The position numbers and the translations under genes are program-made. DNA of 64,000 nt from Ancistrus triradiatus. Lineage: Eukaryota; Chordata; Actinopteri; Siluriformes; Loricariidae. This document shows, one piece after another, positions 21,700-33,877 of the stretch (position 1 is the stretch's first letter; each line of letters starts with the position of its first letter). The stretch is from NCBI GenBank assembly GCA_025084515.1, contig JAJAGP010000959.1, positions 107,001-171,000 of the forward strand, given 5' to 3'. The notes below the pieces were generated by a model that saw nothing but the letters and a program-made list of their open reading frames with translations, had not been told where the DNA came from and searched no databases.

Positions 21700-22720
21700 G
21701 GATTCTTTCAAAAGTCATACATGAGTAAATCTTTTCAAAATATCGATTCATTCAATGGGGAAAATAAATGATTCTTTAATGATTCTTTAAAGAATCGTCA
21801 TCACTGTTAAAGAATCATTTTAACACGTTTGCAGTTCCAAAAGATTCATTAGAAGAGCCAATTATAATGAACGATTCTTTTACGAATCAGACATCAGTGA
21901 ATCTTCTGATTCATTAAATAGGCAAGGAAACGATTCTGTAATGAATCAAATGGCACTGTTAGTGAATCGTCATGTCATTTTGAATGAATGATTCTTTCAT
22001 GAATCAGAATTCATTAGTGATAAATCTCCTCAGCATGTTTGACGTACAATTCTTTTAGCATTTAAAGTGATTCATTAGAAAGAACCAATTCTAATTAAAG
22101 ATTATTTTGTGAACTAAACAGAAGTGAGTCTTCTCAAAATACTGATTCATTAAATGGGGCAAATAAACAATTCACGAATCAAACGTCTCTATCAATGAAT
22201 CATCAAAGCATGCCTATGGTAGGATAAATATAACATTTAATATGATTCACAGTGATGAGTCGCAGCACCAAATGGAGCCATTTTGAATGAATGATTCTTG
22301 TCGAATTGTCATGATTACTAACTAAATGTTTACAATTCAATTATTTTAGCTTTTAAAATGATTCATTCAGAAGAACCAATTGTAATGACTATTTTTTTAA
22401 TGAATCAGATGTCATTGATTCTTTGTAAAACACTGATTCATTAAATGGGGCAGATAAACGAATCTTTAATGGATCAGACGTCACTGTTAGTGAACTCTGG
22501 CAACTTGTCTATGGTAACATCAATAACTGTTTAAAAAGAACCAATTCTAAAGAGTGAATCCTTTATGAATCAAACATCAGTGAATCATCTTAAAATGCTA
22601 ATTCATTAAAAGATTCTTTAATGAAGCGTTTAAAGTGATTCATTAGAAAGAGACAATTCTATGAATCAAACAGTAGTGAATCTTCTGAACATGATGATTC
22701 GTAGAAGGATTCAGTTTCTG
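21700..22720. repeat. degenerate GATTC/GAATC-rich repeat array
   Basis: About 1 kb in which cores such as tgattcatt, aatgattctt and agtgaatc recur every 15-50 bp in both orientations. A longer phrase, ctgattcattaaatggggca, returns near 22142 and 22434 (with variants near 21743 and 21921), implying a decayed unit of about 290 bp. No frame. The GATTCA core is shared with the array at 39.6-40.6 kb. Confidence 0.7.
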
Positions 22721-23499
22721 CTCACACTGAGAACAACAGAACAATAACAAACCTGAAATAGAGGATTACTTTTGCTCTCTGTAGTTTTTTTTTTCGTATG
22801 CAGGCTACATCGAGCTTTCTACCCAAACACAATGCATCCTGCTGAACGTTCCTCCTCCTGAAGATCAGAGAACCGAACTCTGAGGATTCCCGCAACAAAA
22901 GAGGAGACAATAGAACCGAATATGTTCCTCCATCTTCTTCTGCGGCTCCATTCTGCGGCGGTTCAGTTTATTTTTACCTCTTGAATGAGAGACGACAACA
23001 AAAGAAGTATTTGGAATTTCTCTCTCGTTCTTGGACGGCTTTGCTCGGAGCTGACCTAGATCCAGGCGAGGAAGCCGGCATGAGGCTGAGCTCCGGGAAC
23101 CGCGGGCAGATTTGCCAGCGAGGCCCCGTGGCACGAGCCTGATTACCAGCGTGCCAGAAGCCTCGGGTTCTTTGCGTTCCATCGTTGTGCTGACCCCCAT
23201 CACGTTCCATATTGAAAGTAAGATTTCTGCATAAATATGAATTAAAGCATCGGCAGATTTTCACACAAGTCCCAAAAGCAGATAATCCAATTAAAGAAAT
23301 GAGATAAAAATATTATACACGGTCATTTATTGGTTGAGGAGTTGTAAAAAGTAGTTGTAAAAGTATGTGAACCCCTAGGATCGTGGTACAAACAAGGAAG
23401 ATTCTCAAGGAGCTCAGAAAAAGGGTTACTGATCCAGATATTTTTGTTTTCCAGAGTTTGTATTCACTAGACTACTGTCTGTTTTGTTGGGTCTTTGAG
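22721..23499. other. unique sequence, no gene recognised
   Basis: Two overlapping minus-strand frames (22865-23203 and 22974-23264) have no domain. Nothing else supportable. Confidence 0.35.
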
Positions 23500-23905
23500 T
23501 TGTGCTTCCCATGCGAGGTACACCTGTACGACTGCTCATTAACATAAATATCTAATCAGCCAATCACATGGCACCAACTCAGTGCATTTATTCACGTATA
23601 CACAATCAAGATGAGGTGATGAATCAAACCCAGCGTCAGAATAAAGAAGAAAGGTGATGTAAGTGACTTTAAAATATCCAGTGAGGGCAGTTCTCTGGGT
23701 GAAAATGCCTTGTTGATGCCAGACTGGTTCGAGCTGATTGAAAGGTAGCAGGAACTCAAAGATATGCAGAAAAGCATCTTTGAACAAACAACATGTCAAA
23801 CCTTGGAGCAGATGGGCTACAATAGCAGAAGACCACACAAGGTGCCACTCCTGGTAGCTAAGGACAGGCGACCGAGGCTACGTTTCACATGGGGTCCAAC
23901 CCGGT
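23500..23905 (+). mobile_element. Tc1/mariner family D fragment (5' half)
   Basis: Starts with acacctgtacgactgctcat, the subterminal sequence of a common fish Tc1 family, then covers the N-terminal transposase region (agaaaggtgatgtaagtgac ... aatatccagtgagggcag ... atgggctacaatagcagaag). At least two internal segments are deleted and the frame is broken. Confidence 0.75.
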
Positions 23906-25039
23906 GCTCGCAACGTGTAGCTAGCAAAGTTAAAAGTTAAGTCGAGAAGCCACATCTCCAGAGCACAGGTTTGTTTTGCTTAAAGCCCAGAGCAGCTTTA
24001 GAGAACAGACCAATTCTAGATCAGGAACCAGAACGCCATTCTCCATGCCATATGGGCACCAATCTTCCTCAAGAAGGAGCACTCTGTTTTTCCCATGACG
24101 CACGTCTGTGGTCGGGGGACGGTGATCTTCGGCAGTCTAGAGACGACTAAACCATCTGTATGCAAATGCCTCCCAGTACACGCCGCAATAAATAAATAAA
24201 GAAAGAAGTAAGTAAGAAAGAAGGAAATGCACCTCCTGTGCCATGTGTGATAAACACCTGCTTTCTCGGTGGCCCAATCTGCTGCGAGACTTCATTCGAA
24301 ATAAATACAAACCAGGTGAGAACAGGTGATCGTCGTCCTCACCGCTGAGCTTTAAACATCTACAGGGACCAGGCAGCCGGTGGAGGGAAACCTGAATGCC
24401 GACCAGATAATAAGAGCTGGGAAAATTCAGAGACCTTGATGCTGCTGCTGCTGTAAATGTAGCTCTTCATGCTTCCTGTGGTACGAACTCGATTTTCTCT
24501 CTCTCTGTCTGTACTGAATAAGCTACAGTTGTACATGCTAATAAGGTTGCCGATGTGCAGACGGGATGAGGAACGCACAAGAGCGTTAGAACCCGGGGAA
24601 TTAGGAAAACCAGTATTCTTAAAATAAATATGAGGCTCTGCTCCGGGTGTCAGAAAAACAAGATAGGTTTTTTTTTTTTTTTTTTTTGCAGGTTCTTGAA
24701 ATCTTGAAAGTTCACACGGTTTCATCGTACCGAGATTCAATACAAACATTTTAGGAACTTTTGCTGAATCTCCTCTCATCGGCTGAATGAGGATCTGAAA
24801 ATAAAAAATGAATGACTATCAAGGAGGGGAAGCTTGGAAGAGTACTTGTTTTCGATACGTAGGAGCAAGGAAGCTCACTGAGGGAGCTGCCTGTGGGTTG
24901 GTCTGGTCTGCAAAGTAAAACCCTCACCTTAGACACGCATACACACCCCGACTAAGACACTTACCATCTAATATATCCCAGAGCTGAACATGATCATCTC
25001 ATGAGATAATCTACATCACTTGTTGTTTGACTTGTTGTT
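23906..25039. other. mostly unique sequence
   Basis: Short AAAG/AAAT-rich microsatellite at about 24183-24228, an octamer-like ATGCAAAT near 24168 and a T run at 24668-24687. No coding family. The minus-strand frame 24360-24779 includes translated poly-A and is rejected. Confidence 0.4.
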
Positions 25040-25560
25040 GGACCCCATTTTTCCGTTTTTCCTGGAGAACTGCCTTAAAGATGTCAACAGGGTGCTTGAA
25101 TCATTCCTCTGTGGGCATGAAGGGGTGCACAGGGTCGGCAACAATACTCAGGTGGGCTCCGGTGTTTAAACAATGCTCAGTTGGTATTAACTGGCACAAA
25201 GCATGCCAAGAAAATAACCCCAGCAGTCTGAACTTTTTCTTAGTTTTACACCAAATTCTGACCCGTCTCATCAGACCAGTCTTCTGTCCAGTTTTAGTAA
25301 GTTTGTGTGAATTGTAGTCTCAGTTACCTGACTTAGCTGGCAGGATGGGCACTTGGTGTGATCTTCTGCTGCTGTAGCCAAGGTTTTGCGAGCTCTAACC
25401 AGTCTGCATTCTCCTCTGAGCTCTGGCATCAACGTGGCATTTTCAGCCAAATAACTGCCCTCACTGGATATTTTCTCTTTTTCAGACCATTCTCTGTTAA
25501 ACTGTAGAGATGGCGCTGTGTTTGAAATTCCCAGCAGATCAGGGAAGTACTGTATAGCCT
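25040..25560 (-). mobile_element. Tc1/mariner family D fragment
   Basis: Reverse-strand transposase debris. gggcatgaaggggtgcacag, acccgtctcatcagaccagt and ctgccctcactggatatttt are the complements of family D catalytic and N-terminal regions. It overlaps in content with the fragment at 44,720-45,285. Frames are destroyed and no inverted repeats were found. Confidence 0.72.
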
Positions 25561-26333
25561 ATTATAAGTTTTTCAAATAACAGACAGAGGCTATTTCTGT
25601 ATATTTTACACTAATTACACACATGCCTTCATTTGCTTTGTTTTATTAACAGTTTTTTAAAGTATTAAGTTTTATCTTTACTAAAATCTACTCAACTTTA
25701 AAAGGGAAACGCTCACAATTCTAAGATATTTCGTAGCATTTTGTCACTAGGAGCTACTCTTACTGCTAAGAATCTTTATGAGTATGGCCCCTGGTGTTTC
25801 TGATGGTAATAACTTATCATGTTTTGAACGTTTCGGAGATTCCTCGCTGCTCGACTCCAATAAAAGCTTTCTTAAAAGCAGCCGGAGGTGGAATTTCCTT
25901 GTTCACCTGTGATATCTCTATAACCTGTGATCTGGAAGTTAAATCCAGATGTTGTTATCTGTTCAGTGGAAGCTCTCTTGCCGGGCTGTGGCGGCAGGCT
26001 CTAATGAAAGATGGCGCGTGTTATTGAGTGCTAGGCTAAAGACTCGGAGGTAATATCGGGCACGCTGGAGCGCTGATGAAAAATTCATGGCGTTAAGTTG
26101 GGGAGGTGAAGCCGCCGCTCCTCGAGATTTCATTTTACTGTTTGATTTCCTTATTGGCTGCCGAGTCGAAAGCGCGCGTGTGTGTTATTTTACCCACTGA
26201 AGGTTCGGGACTGAGACGTCTAGAGCTCTAATGAGAAAAAGTGTGTGTGTATCTATAGATGATAACACATACATCCTTACCATTCAGCTTACAGTGTGTA
26301 TGGTGCAGAAAAAAGTACGTAAACTCCTCACAT
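25561..26333. other. unique sequence, possible conserved non-coding DNA
   Basis: 25,850-26,220 is non-repetitive and GC-richer than its surroundings, without a coding signature. Nothing else recognised. Confidence 0.3.
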
Positions 26334-26845
26334 TTCCATATTTCTCCCTCTACAGGGCATAATATCATTAAATGATTCAGAATCTGGAGGAATTTTCTAA
26401 ACAGCCTAAACTGAAGACTGCATCAAGAACCTTCATTCATCAATAGCTGACAGAACCACATGGACAAGGGATTCCTGTATGAAACCTTTACCAAGCTCTA
26501 CAATACAGAGTTACATTCACAGATACCACTTAAAACGTTACTGTGCTAAAAAGAAGCCTTATGTTATAACCATCTGGGATGGACCATCATACAGTGGGAA
26601 CGGGGATTGTGCTCAGAACCATTAGTATCACAGATCTTTTGGAAGAAATCCAGACTGTTGTGAGGAACAAGTCCAAAAGCCAGGCTCTGGCATGCTATGG
26701 GGTCGGGTCAGGGCCCTTGGTGAAGGCCATTTCCACTTCTGTAATGCGGCATTAATGCAGAAAAGTACCCTGATATTTTAGAGCAACATAAGCTGCCTTC
26801 AAGACTACATCTTTTCCAGGGACATCTATGCATCTTCAGGAAAAA
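26334..26845 (+). mobile_element. Tc1/mariner family A relic, copy 6
   Basis: Runs from atatttctccctctacaggg to the region of gacatctatgcatcttcagg. The shared GTTATAACC occurs at about 26560, then about 60 bp is missing before ctgggatggaccatcataca. Several further deletions occur in the N-terminal part (cctaaactgaag joins actgcatcaag). No terminal repeats. Confidence 0.78.
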
Positions 26846-27078
26846 GTGCATCATTTTTTTAAGTTCTTCCCTCCACAAAACAGGTCGTTATTCCCTAAAT
26901 CTGGGCGGCTTGTTATCCTCTGGGGATCGTTTCCATAATCTGGTGTGTAACTGTATTAGGGATCTGCTCTCTATGCATGGCTTGCGACTCTCTAATGCTG
27001 TTCATCTCTCTGTTTGTCGACGAAGCTTATGAGGTTTACCTCGCTGTAATCCTCTCTCTCTGTCCTACCTCATCCCTG

Positions 27079-27118
<40 letters not shown>

Positions 27119-27904
27119 CTCCAGGATGGAGAAGAAATTTGTGCCCTGGGGCTCAGTCCTTCAAATGCAGAATGTGAGCTGCTGTTGCTGAGAATCCAAA
27201 CCTTTGTCTCTTACGCTGTTTTGTGGCTCTGGTGTAGATCTGTTTCTTCATATCCATCATTCTGCAAGACTCCGTTTTTCCTGCGTCGGCTCCCGCTTCG
27301 AAATCCAATTTATTTTACGCTCTCATCTTTTCCTACCTCGTTTGACCTCCGACTAAAAAATTCATGAACGTGTAAAGCGACGACTTTCACATTCTGTACG
27401 TTTGACCCTCCATAATAGGCATCTCTGACAAAGCAGGGGAAGCTGGTGCTTCCCAGTCGTCTGTTCGATAAGGCTTCAGCGACTGGAGCAGTTCCAACAC
27501 TGGCGCCCCTTATGGCTTCTAAATAAAGTAAGCTAAAGCTCAGGAATCCATTAGACCATTAGGCAACAGAAACACAGCAGAAGGGAGAGTGTGGAAATCT
27601 CAGTGGAAATGACGGAACAGCTCATTATGACACCAATGGCATTCCTCAACCATCTAAATCTTGCTCTCAGAGCTTCCCATCTCAGCTGTGTCTAAATTAC
27701 AGAGGATTTAATGTTTATTCAGCTATCGTTATTCTGAGTTTGACCTAATCCTGGATTTTCTCTCTAACATTACATCTATTCTGCTCCAGATCTTCAGAAC
27801 AATCCTCTGGAACATTCCATAAACAACCTGAGGATTTCAAAGCATAAACTGTGGAGGGTTAGTGGTCAACAATGACGTGTTACGATCAGGTTACGTAGTT
27901 TCCT
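26846..27904. other. unique sequence with a (CT)n microsatellite
   Basis: (CT)n at about 27083-27115. The remainder has no recognised gene or repeat. Confidence 0.45.
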
Positions 27905-28135
27905 GTCTGCGTGAGGACACATCAAGTCCTAGTGTAGACCGAGATCAGGACATATTGAACCAGAGTCAAAACCAAGACCAGGACACATCAAGCCCGAGTT
28001 GAGACTGAGATCGAGACACAATGAGCCTGAGTCAAGACCAAGACCAGGACACATTAGGTCCAAGTCAGGGCTTGAGATCAGGAGTAACCAAGACCAAGTC
28101 AAGACCAAGATCAGGACAAATAGAGTCTGAGTCAA
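27905..28135. repeat. purine-rich minisatellite (ACCAAGACCAGGACACAT-type unit)
   Basis: Four to five diverged units of about 45-55 bp containing gaccaagaccaggacacat and gcctgagtcaagac. The minus-strand frame through it reads a leucine/glycine-rich repeat (MCPGLGLDSGS), which is a translation of the tandem unit and not a gene. Confidence 0.8.
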
Positions 28136-29202
28136 ATAACAGAAGAAAATCAGTGTTATAATGTCCAGGATCCTATTAGAATTTCCGTTCCTTGACTAGT
28201 GATTATAAATTAGTTAACTGAAGCTCTTAATGTGAGTGTTCTGAGTAAGAAATGTTCTAGATCATCAGCGGTTCAGTCGGGTTAATCAGAACCGGGCTTA
28301 ACAGATCCATGAATGAAGCTCCGATCAGCCGGGGATGGTGTTTAATGAGAGACGCCGAGTTTAACACCAGAAAACGGCATGAAGGAAATCAGAAAGAAGG
28401 AGCTGCTGGAACCGGCGGCGCTGCAGATGCTGTATAACTCTCCAGTAACATTTCTGACTGATCCATCAAACCAAACCCAGCTAGAAGCTGCTCCAGCATT
28501 TCTGCTGATGGGACTCAAACTGGGACTTTTTTCATTTCTCTGACTTTCCAGCTTAAATCCAGATCCTGGTTTGTAAGGGTGATGAACCTCGGCTCATTGG
28601 AAGGATCAGGCTGCTCATTAAGAGCTTCATCTAACTCAGAGAGTGCCTTTACTGTGCAATTTTAGCACTCCTAGAAGTTCTCTCAGCCAATTAGATTGCA
28701 GAATTGGATCTAACTGTGGTATAATAATGACAGTGACTTCAAAGCTTTATAAGAAGCAACAGAAACTGAGCCAAACACACAAGTATTCATTTTTAACTCA
28801 GTTATTGTAAGACTGAATCAATTCTTAAACTATACAAATAAAAGAAAACAAAGAAAATAATACAGATTTAATTTCATGGACCAGCAGAAACTCGAACAGT
28901 AACTGAACAAAATAATAATGTCGGTCAATAAAACAGAGAAACGAGCTTGGCTCTATCCATTAAAACCCATCCTACGTAAAGGTTTTATCAGTACATAAGA
29001 ACGTTGAGAGTTTGGGAGGACCCCCTATGGACCCCTGCGGGTTAACAACACATTTTTAGGGTGATTAAGACGTCCTGTAAACACCAGAAGATCAGGTACT
29101 GCGACAAAACTTCAGTGTGAGGATAAAAACCAAAATAACTGCAATATGCAACATGTACTACACTGCTTTGTGCGATTTTATGTTTGATAAGGCTCTGAAG
29201 TG
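28136..29202. other. unique sequence, no gene recognised
   Basis: Nothing recognised in either strand. Confidence 0.35.
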
Positions 29203-29210
29203 GTGTGTGT

Positions 29211-29251
<41 letters not shown>
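29203..29251. repeat. (GT)n microsatellite
   Basis: GT run with one GA interruption. Confidence 0.95.
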
Positions 29252-29252
<1 letters not shown>

Positions 29253-29382
29253 AGCAGCTGTGGCTCTTTACGGCCTGATGAAGGCAAAGTGGAGAAGATT
29301 CGAGGGCATGTTGGGGGGAGAAATTGCCCTCCCTAATGGACAGGGGCTGATGGAGGCCAAAACAAGCCTGGATTAGAAAGCA

Positions 29383-29394
29383 TGTGTGTGTGTG

Positions 29395-29490
<96 letters not shown>
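29383..29490. repeat. compound (TG)n(AG)n microsatellite
   Basis: About 36 TG units, with one CG interruption near 29400, switch abruptly to about 18 AG units at about 29455. Confidence 0.95.
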
Positions 29491-29491
<1 letters not shown>

Positions 29492-29810
29492 CCGTTCTTT
29501 AATTTGCAGTAATTCTGCAGCTTTCCGGGCGGATTTGGTGGCACAGGCTGCTCCAATCTGTTCCTGTGATATAAATATCTATCTTTATTTGAACAGCTCG
29601 TAATCCCGCTCATGCAGATGGAAGATGAGATGCTGAGGGATTTGGGGAAGATCAGCGTCTGCCTGAGAGCAAAGGAACAGCCGAAACAGCTCCGTGACCC
29701 CCCTCGCTGCAGAATAAACCGCAGGTGCTGGTGTTTTGTGTATTTTTGGGGTGTTAGATTGAAAGGCGTTGTCGTACAGCTTTGGTTTGGTGTCGCTCTG
29801 AATGGGTCCG

Positions 29811-29811
<1 letters not shown>
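29491..29811. other. unique spacer between microsatellites
   Basis: The frame 29612-29932 (+) runs through the GT repeat and has no domain. Nothing else. Confidence 0.35.

Positions 29812-29865
<54 letters not shown>
29812..29865. repeat. (GT)n microsatellite
   Basis: About 27 GT units. Confidence 0.95.
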
Positions 29866-29868
<3 letters not shown>

Positions 29869-29939
29869 GCTCAGAGGAAACTGGAATATTTTTTTCTACT
29901 TTACCTTTAGAGAGATGAACTGGAGGAAATGAACACTGA

Positions 29940-30446
29940 CAGTTCAGAATAATCAGACAAATGCAAAATTAAATAAAAAATATATCAATAATAAAGGAAG
30001 AACAGATGTTAAACACTGCAGGGAGCAAACTGAGATACTTCGTCAATAAATAAACACATAAATAAAAATAATACAATAAATAAATATAATAATAATATAC
30101 TGAATTAAATAAATGTAATAATAACAACAATAATTAAGTGTATTAATAAACAACAATGCAATAATAATACATTTAATAAATATACTACTACTATTAATTA
30201 TAACCATAGTATTTAATAATAATAATAATAAGAAGAAGAAGATTCTGTATATGATTATATAATTATAACTTCATTTGCAATTAGTATTTAATTACAATCA
30301 TTACATAATTCACAGTATACCACCACTATTACTATTACTAGTATTAGCAATAAGAATGCATCAAATAAAAATAAATGTAATAATAACAATAATAGTGAAT
30401 TAATAAACAATAATTGTAATAATAATATATTTAATAAATATAGTAC

Positions 30447-30488
<42 letters not shown>

Positions 30489-31012
30489 AACAACAATACA
30501 AAACAATAAAAATTAATTTTATAATAATATAATTAATTATAGTTATCATATAATTAAAAATAATAATAATTATATTTATATATAATAAATCTACTATGAT
30601 ATGTTTAATATTAATAATAATATTAGTATTAATAATAATATTAATACTAATAATAATAATAATTACAAAGACAATAAGAATAACATATTAAATAAAAAAT
30701 ATAATGATATATTTAATTTTATGTGCTATATATTATATATAATTCTGTAATTATAATTATCATATAACAAAAAAATATTACACTTATATATAATAAATGT
30801 AATAACAATCATATATTTAATAATAATAATAATAATAATAAATATAAGAACAATAAAACCAATAATAACAATACATTAATAGTATATGTTTTAGTAATAT
30901 AATACCAGTACTTAAAAATAATAATTATATTAATATATTTAATAGATTGAAAACAAATATATTTATTAATATATGTGACTACGATCAGGAAAATAAAAAT
31001 ATATAAGTAAAT
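29940..31012. repeat. AT-rich, AAT-dominated low-complexity block
   Basis: About 1.07 kb with very little G or C, made of AAT/ATA/TTA runs including (ATT)n at about 30443-30486. No gene; the poly-Ile minus-strand frame is a trinucleotide artefact. Confidence 0.85.

Positions 31013-31056
<44 letters not shown>
31013..31056. repeat. (ATC)n microsatellite
   Basis: About 14 ATC units. Confidence 0.95.
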
Positions 31057-31059
31057 GAT

Positions 31060-31180
31060 TATTGGCAGCACAGGGGCACAGTGGTTCGTGCTGTCACTTC
31101 ACAGCTCCATCTTTGTGTGTGAGTTTTCCCACAGTGTGTATGGATTTTGCATGTTCTCCGTGTATCTGTGTGTTTCCTGT
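31060..31180 (+). mobile_element. tRNA-derived SINE fragment
   Basis: Reads ggcagcacaggggcacagtgg, with an A box of the GGGCACAGTGG type, then cacttcacagctcc and tggattttgcatgttctccg. This is the common fish SINE order. The B-box region is degraded. Confidence 0.55.
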
Positions 31181-32084
31181 GTAGGGTGTGTTTGCTGCGG
31201 AGTGTGTGTAACGTCTGTACGGTGGTTAATGGAACGTGTAGGAAGCTCGTTAAGGTTAAAGTCCTATTATCCCATGGCTTTAGTGTTCAGGCAAATCTAA
31301 CGAGCTTTTTTATGAGACTCGGTCGCTTTAGCTGTAATGAAAATCCCTGGTAATAACAACCGCCTTAATTAATATTCAGTAATTAATCAGAGTTAAGCCG
31401 CTCTCTGTGCTCGATCAAATGTAGGGGATTAAGAGGATTCGGCTGATCTGGGATCACTCTCAGCTCTTTGGGTTATGATATTGATGGACCTGGTCCAGAC
31501 TGTTTGACCTTACCTGTCGATAAAAACCCAGTTAAGACCAGCATTATGGACACTGGCACGCCATCTAACCAGCAAAACCAGCAAGACCATACGAGTTCAT
31601 AGCATCACAGTGTCCAAACACAACATACGCCGGTCTTGGTTCTTTCTTTAAACAATTAATTTACCCCCAGGTCCAACAAAGACATGATTACCTGCCCTAA
31701 AACTAAAACAAGCCCAACAGTTTTGGACTTTTTAGTGCTGCATAAATCTTACAGTGATATTGAGGAATAGGTGAGTTTGAAGGGAGAAAATACATTAAAA
31801 AAATCACTTTGAGAAATCTCTTTATATCTCTTGCTGGAAATAGAGTAGTGTGTGTGGGCGAGGGAGAACCTCACCTGCATCCTCAATGATATATCTTTAT
31901 TCTGGAACTGAAATAGTTTAGGGCATAGGGTGGCATCCCAAATAACATCTAGCTTCTACTAAATGTCTGTATTAATTCCCATGCCTTTACAGTAGCAGAC
32001 ATTAGAATACTGTGTTCATATAAACACCCCCATCACTAACCCTAAGCTGCCCCCCAACAGCAACTTTTATCGGAGTGTGTCTGG
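31181..32084. other. unique sequence, no gene recognised
   Basis: No repeat or coding family seen. Confidence 0.35.
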
Positions 32085-32128
32085 AGGCCTGAAATGCAGG
32101 AATAGATGTTTATTAGCAGATAATTCAT
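32085..32128 (+). mobile_element. Tc1/mariner family A 3'-end scrap
   Basis: ggcctgaaatgcaggaatag and atgtttattagcagataa match the 3' untranslated block of family A. Confidence 0.55.
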
Positions 32129-32587
32129 CCATAAATAAACAAATACATAAATATATTTCATAAATACATTAATGTAATAAATCTACTACCACTATTATCA
32201 CTAGTGCTACTACTAATAATGCATTAATAAAAATTTAATTAACAATAATAACAAAGTCCGTAAATAAGCAATAATGTAAAAATACAATTTTTTTTAAATA
32301 TACTACTATGACTACTAATAATAATAATGTTAATATTTAATAATAATAATAATAATAATAGATTTAATTTAATATACTGTATATGATTATATATTCAACT
32401 TAAATCAGAATTATTATATAATTAAAAATATACTATCGCTATTACTATTACCAATACTATTAATGCATTAATAAAAATAAATATAATAATAATATTAATA
32501 ATAAAGTGACTTAATAAACAATAAATGTAATAATAACATATTTAATAAATATACTACTACTATTAATAATAATTATAATTAATATAT

Positions 32588-32620
<33 letters not shown>

Positions 32621-32699
32621 TTAATATTTAACAACAATAATAATCATAATAATAATAATATTAATGACAATAACAATGTACTAATATGTATATTATGTT
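32129..32699. repeat. AT-rich, AAT-dominated low-complexity block
   Basis: Same character as 29,940-31,012, with (AAT)n runs at about 32339-32360 and 32592-32622. Confidence 0.8.
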
Positions 32700-32818
32700 T
32701 TCCTGACATGCAAGAATTGATGTTTATTTTTAAATGAAATGAAGTTGACCCGAAAAAAAAGAAATATCTTGGGTTCATGTTCCATTTTTCTTATCGTCCC
32801 AACATTTTCTGATTTTGC
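32700..32818 (+). mobile_element. Tc1/mariner family A 3'-end fragment
   Basis: cctgacatgcaagaattgat, gaaatgaagttgaccc and gaaatatcttgggttcatgt, then a decayed terminus cgtcccaacattttctgatt. It lies just upstream of the gypsy insertion. Confidence 0.6.
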
Positions 32819-32849
32819 GTTGAGTAAGGAGACATGTGACAATAATCCA

Positions 32850-32854
32850 GGTAT
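32850..32854. repeat. target-site duplication GGTAT, left copy
   Basis: GGTAT precedes the 5' LTR and recurs exactly after the 3' LTR at 39074-39078. Confidence 0.88.
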
Positions 32855-33861
32855 TGTTACGGTCCAAACATCCCAAGGCGGGGGGCGTCGCCGGCCGCGG
32901 CAACATGGCGGTCGAACCGCTATAAATAGCGCTTCCTAATGCCGCCCGCCGGCGCACTATCTACCGTTGTATATGAATCTGTTCATTACAAAGCAAAGAA
33001 TCTCAGTAGCGATTCCCGTTAGGGCTTACCGGTACGACTGGTCCGATAAGCGGATCAGCCGAGTAGAGCTCGGGAGACTCGAGGTAAAATTGTCAGGGAA
33101 TTAGGTAGGATTATAGGGACAGATCATCGCTACTGACCTCTCTTCCTCCTAAAATCCGCTGCGCTCCCCGCGGCCGCTCGCCGTCGCCCAGCCTCTCTCC
33201 CTCATCCTCCTCCCTCCTTCTTGCTTGTTCCCTTCTGCCCTTCCCCCCTTCCCTTCGGGCAAGTGGGTTTGGTCCTTCGCTGTGCTGTGTGTTTGTTTTT
33301 GGCTCTGCCGCGCACCGTGCAGCGGCGAACCACCGGAGCTTCGGCTAACTCTCTAACGGCTATCCCCTGGGCCTCCTTTTAGATTCCCCCTCCCACCTTT
33401 TTTTTGTTTTAATTCCACCTAACCGCCCCTTCCCGTTTTCAGGGGCATTTATTTGTTAGGTTCACATCATTCCCATTCCTTATTGTAGGCCCTTTTTGAC
33501 GCCCGCTGCCTTTGTTTGAGTCCATTGTGTACGGCGCCTCCGTTTGCCCTTACTCCCTCATTCAGCTGCGCCCCCCTTCTCTCTCACGGCCAGTTGGTGT
33601 AGTGGTAACTCACTCGCCACTCACTGCACGGAAGCGCAGGATCGAATCCCAGCCTGAGACGCTCACTCGAGCGTAAGGGCTTTCTCCATTGGACTGCATC
33701 CGCCCCCCCTCTATTACACCAAGGTGTATCCGCCTTTTTCCTTATCCCTTCTTATCAAATTCCCTTTGCTCCATATTTTGTGTTCCTTTCCTGCATTTGA
33801 GTCCTCCTTCCTCGTCCCCTTTCCCTCGACCAGTGCCCCTTCCCCTGGTCGGTTCCTAACA
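32855..33861 (+). repeat. 5' LTR of the gypsy element (1,007 bp)
   Basis: Starts TGTTACGG and ends CCTAACA, giving TGTTA/TAACA terminal inverted repeats. A TATA box TATAAATA lies at 32921-32928, 66 bp from the start. It aligns end to end with 38031-39073, differing by substitutions and by many single-base indels. Confidence 0.93.
33586..33655 (+). promoter_or_regulatory. tRNA-like module (A and B boxes) in the 5' LTR
   Basis: TGGTGTAGTGG (33595-33605) is close to a Pol III A box, and GGATCGAATCC (33639-33649) is one base from the B-box consensus GGTTCGAATCC. Their spacing of about 33 bp falls in the tRNA/SINE range. No cloverleaf can be drawn convincingly, so this is a tRNA-derived relic or an internal Pol III-type promoter, not a tRNA gene. 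It is preserved in the 3' LTR with small indels. Confidence 0.55.
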
Positions 33862-33877
33862 GTATAGTGCGCCCAGT
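33862..33877 (+). other. 16-base interval between 5' LTR and gag ATG
   Basis: A gypsy element normally has its primer-binding site directly after the LTR. Here only 16 bases separate the LTR end from the gag ATG, so any primer site would overlap the start of gag. I could not match the interval (gtatagtgcgcccagt) to a tRNA 3' end by eye. The LTR end could also be placed a few bases differently. Confidence 0.4.

Noticed and set aside
29158..29613. 151-codon His-Thr repeat frame
   Set aside because: Runs through TG/AG microsatellites and has no independent coding signature.
33586..33655. functional tRNA gene in the LTR
   Set aside because: Only A- and B-box-like motifs are present. The acceptor and anticodon arms do not form, so it is described as a tRNA-like module.
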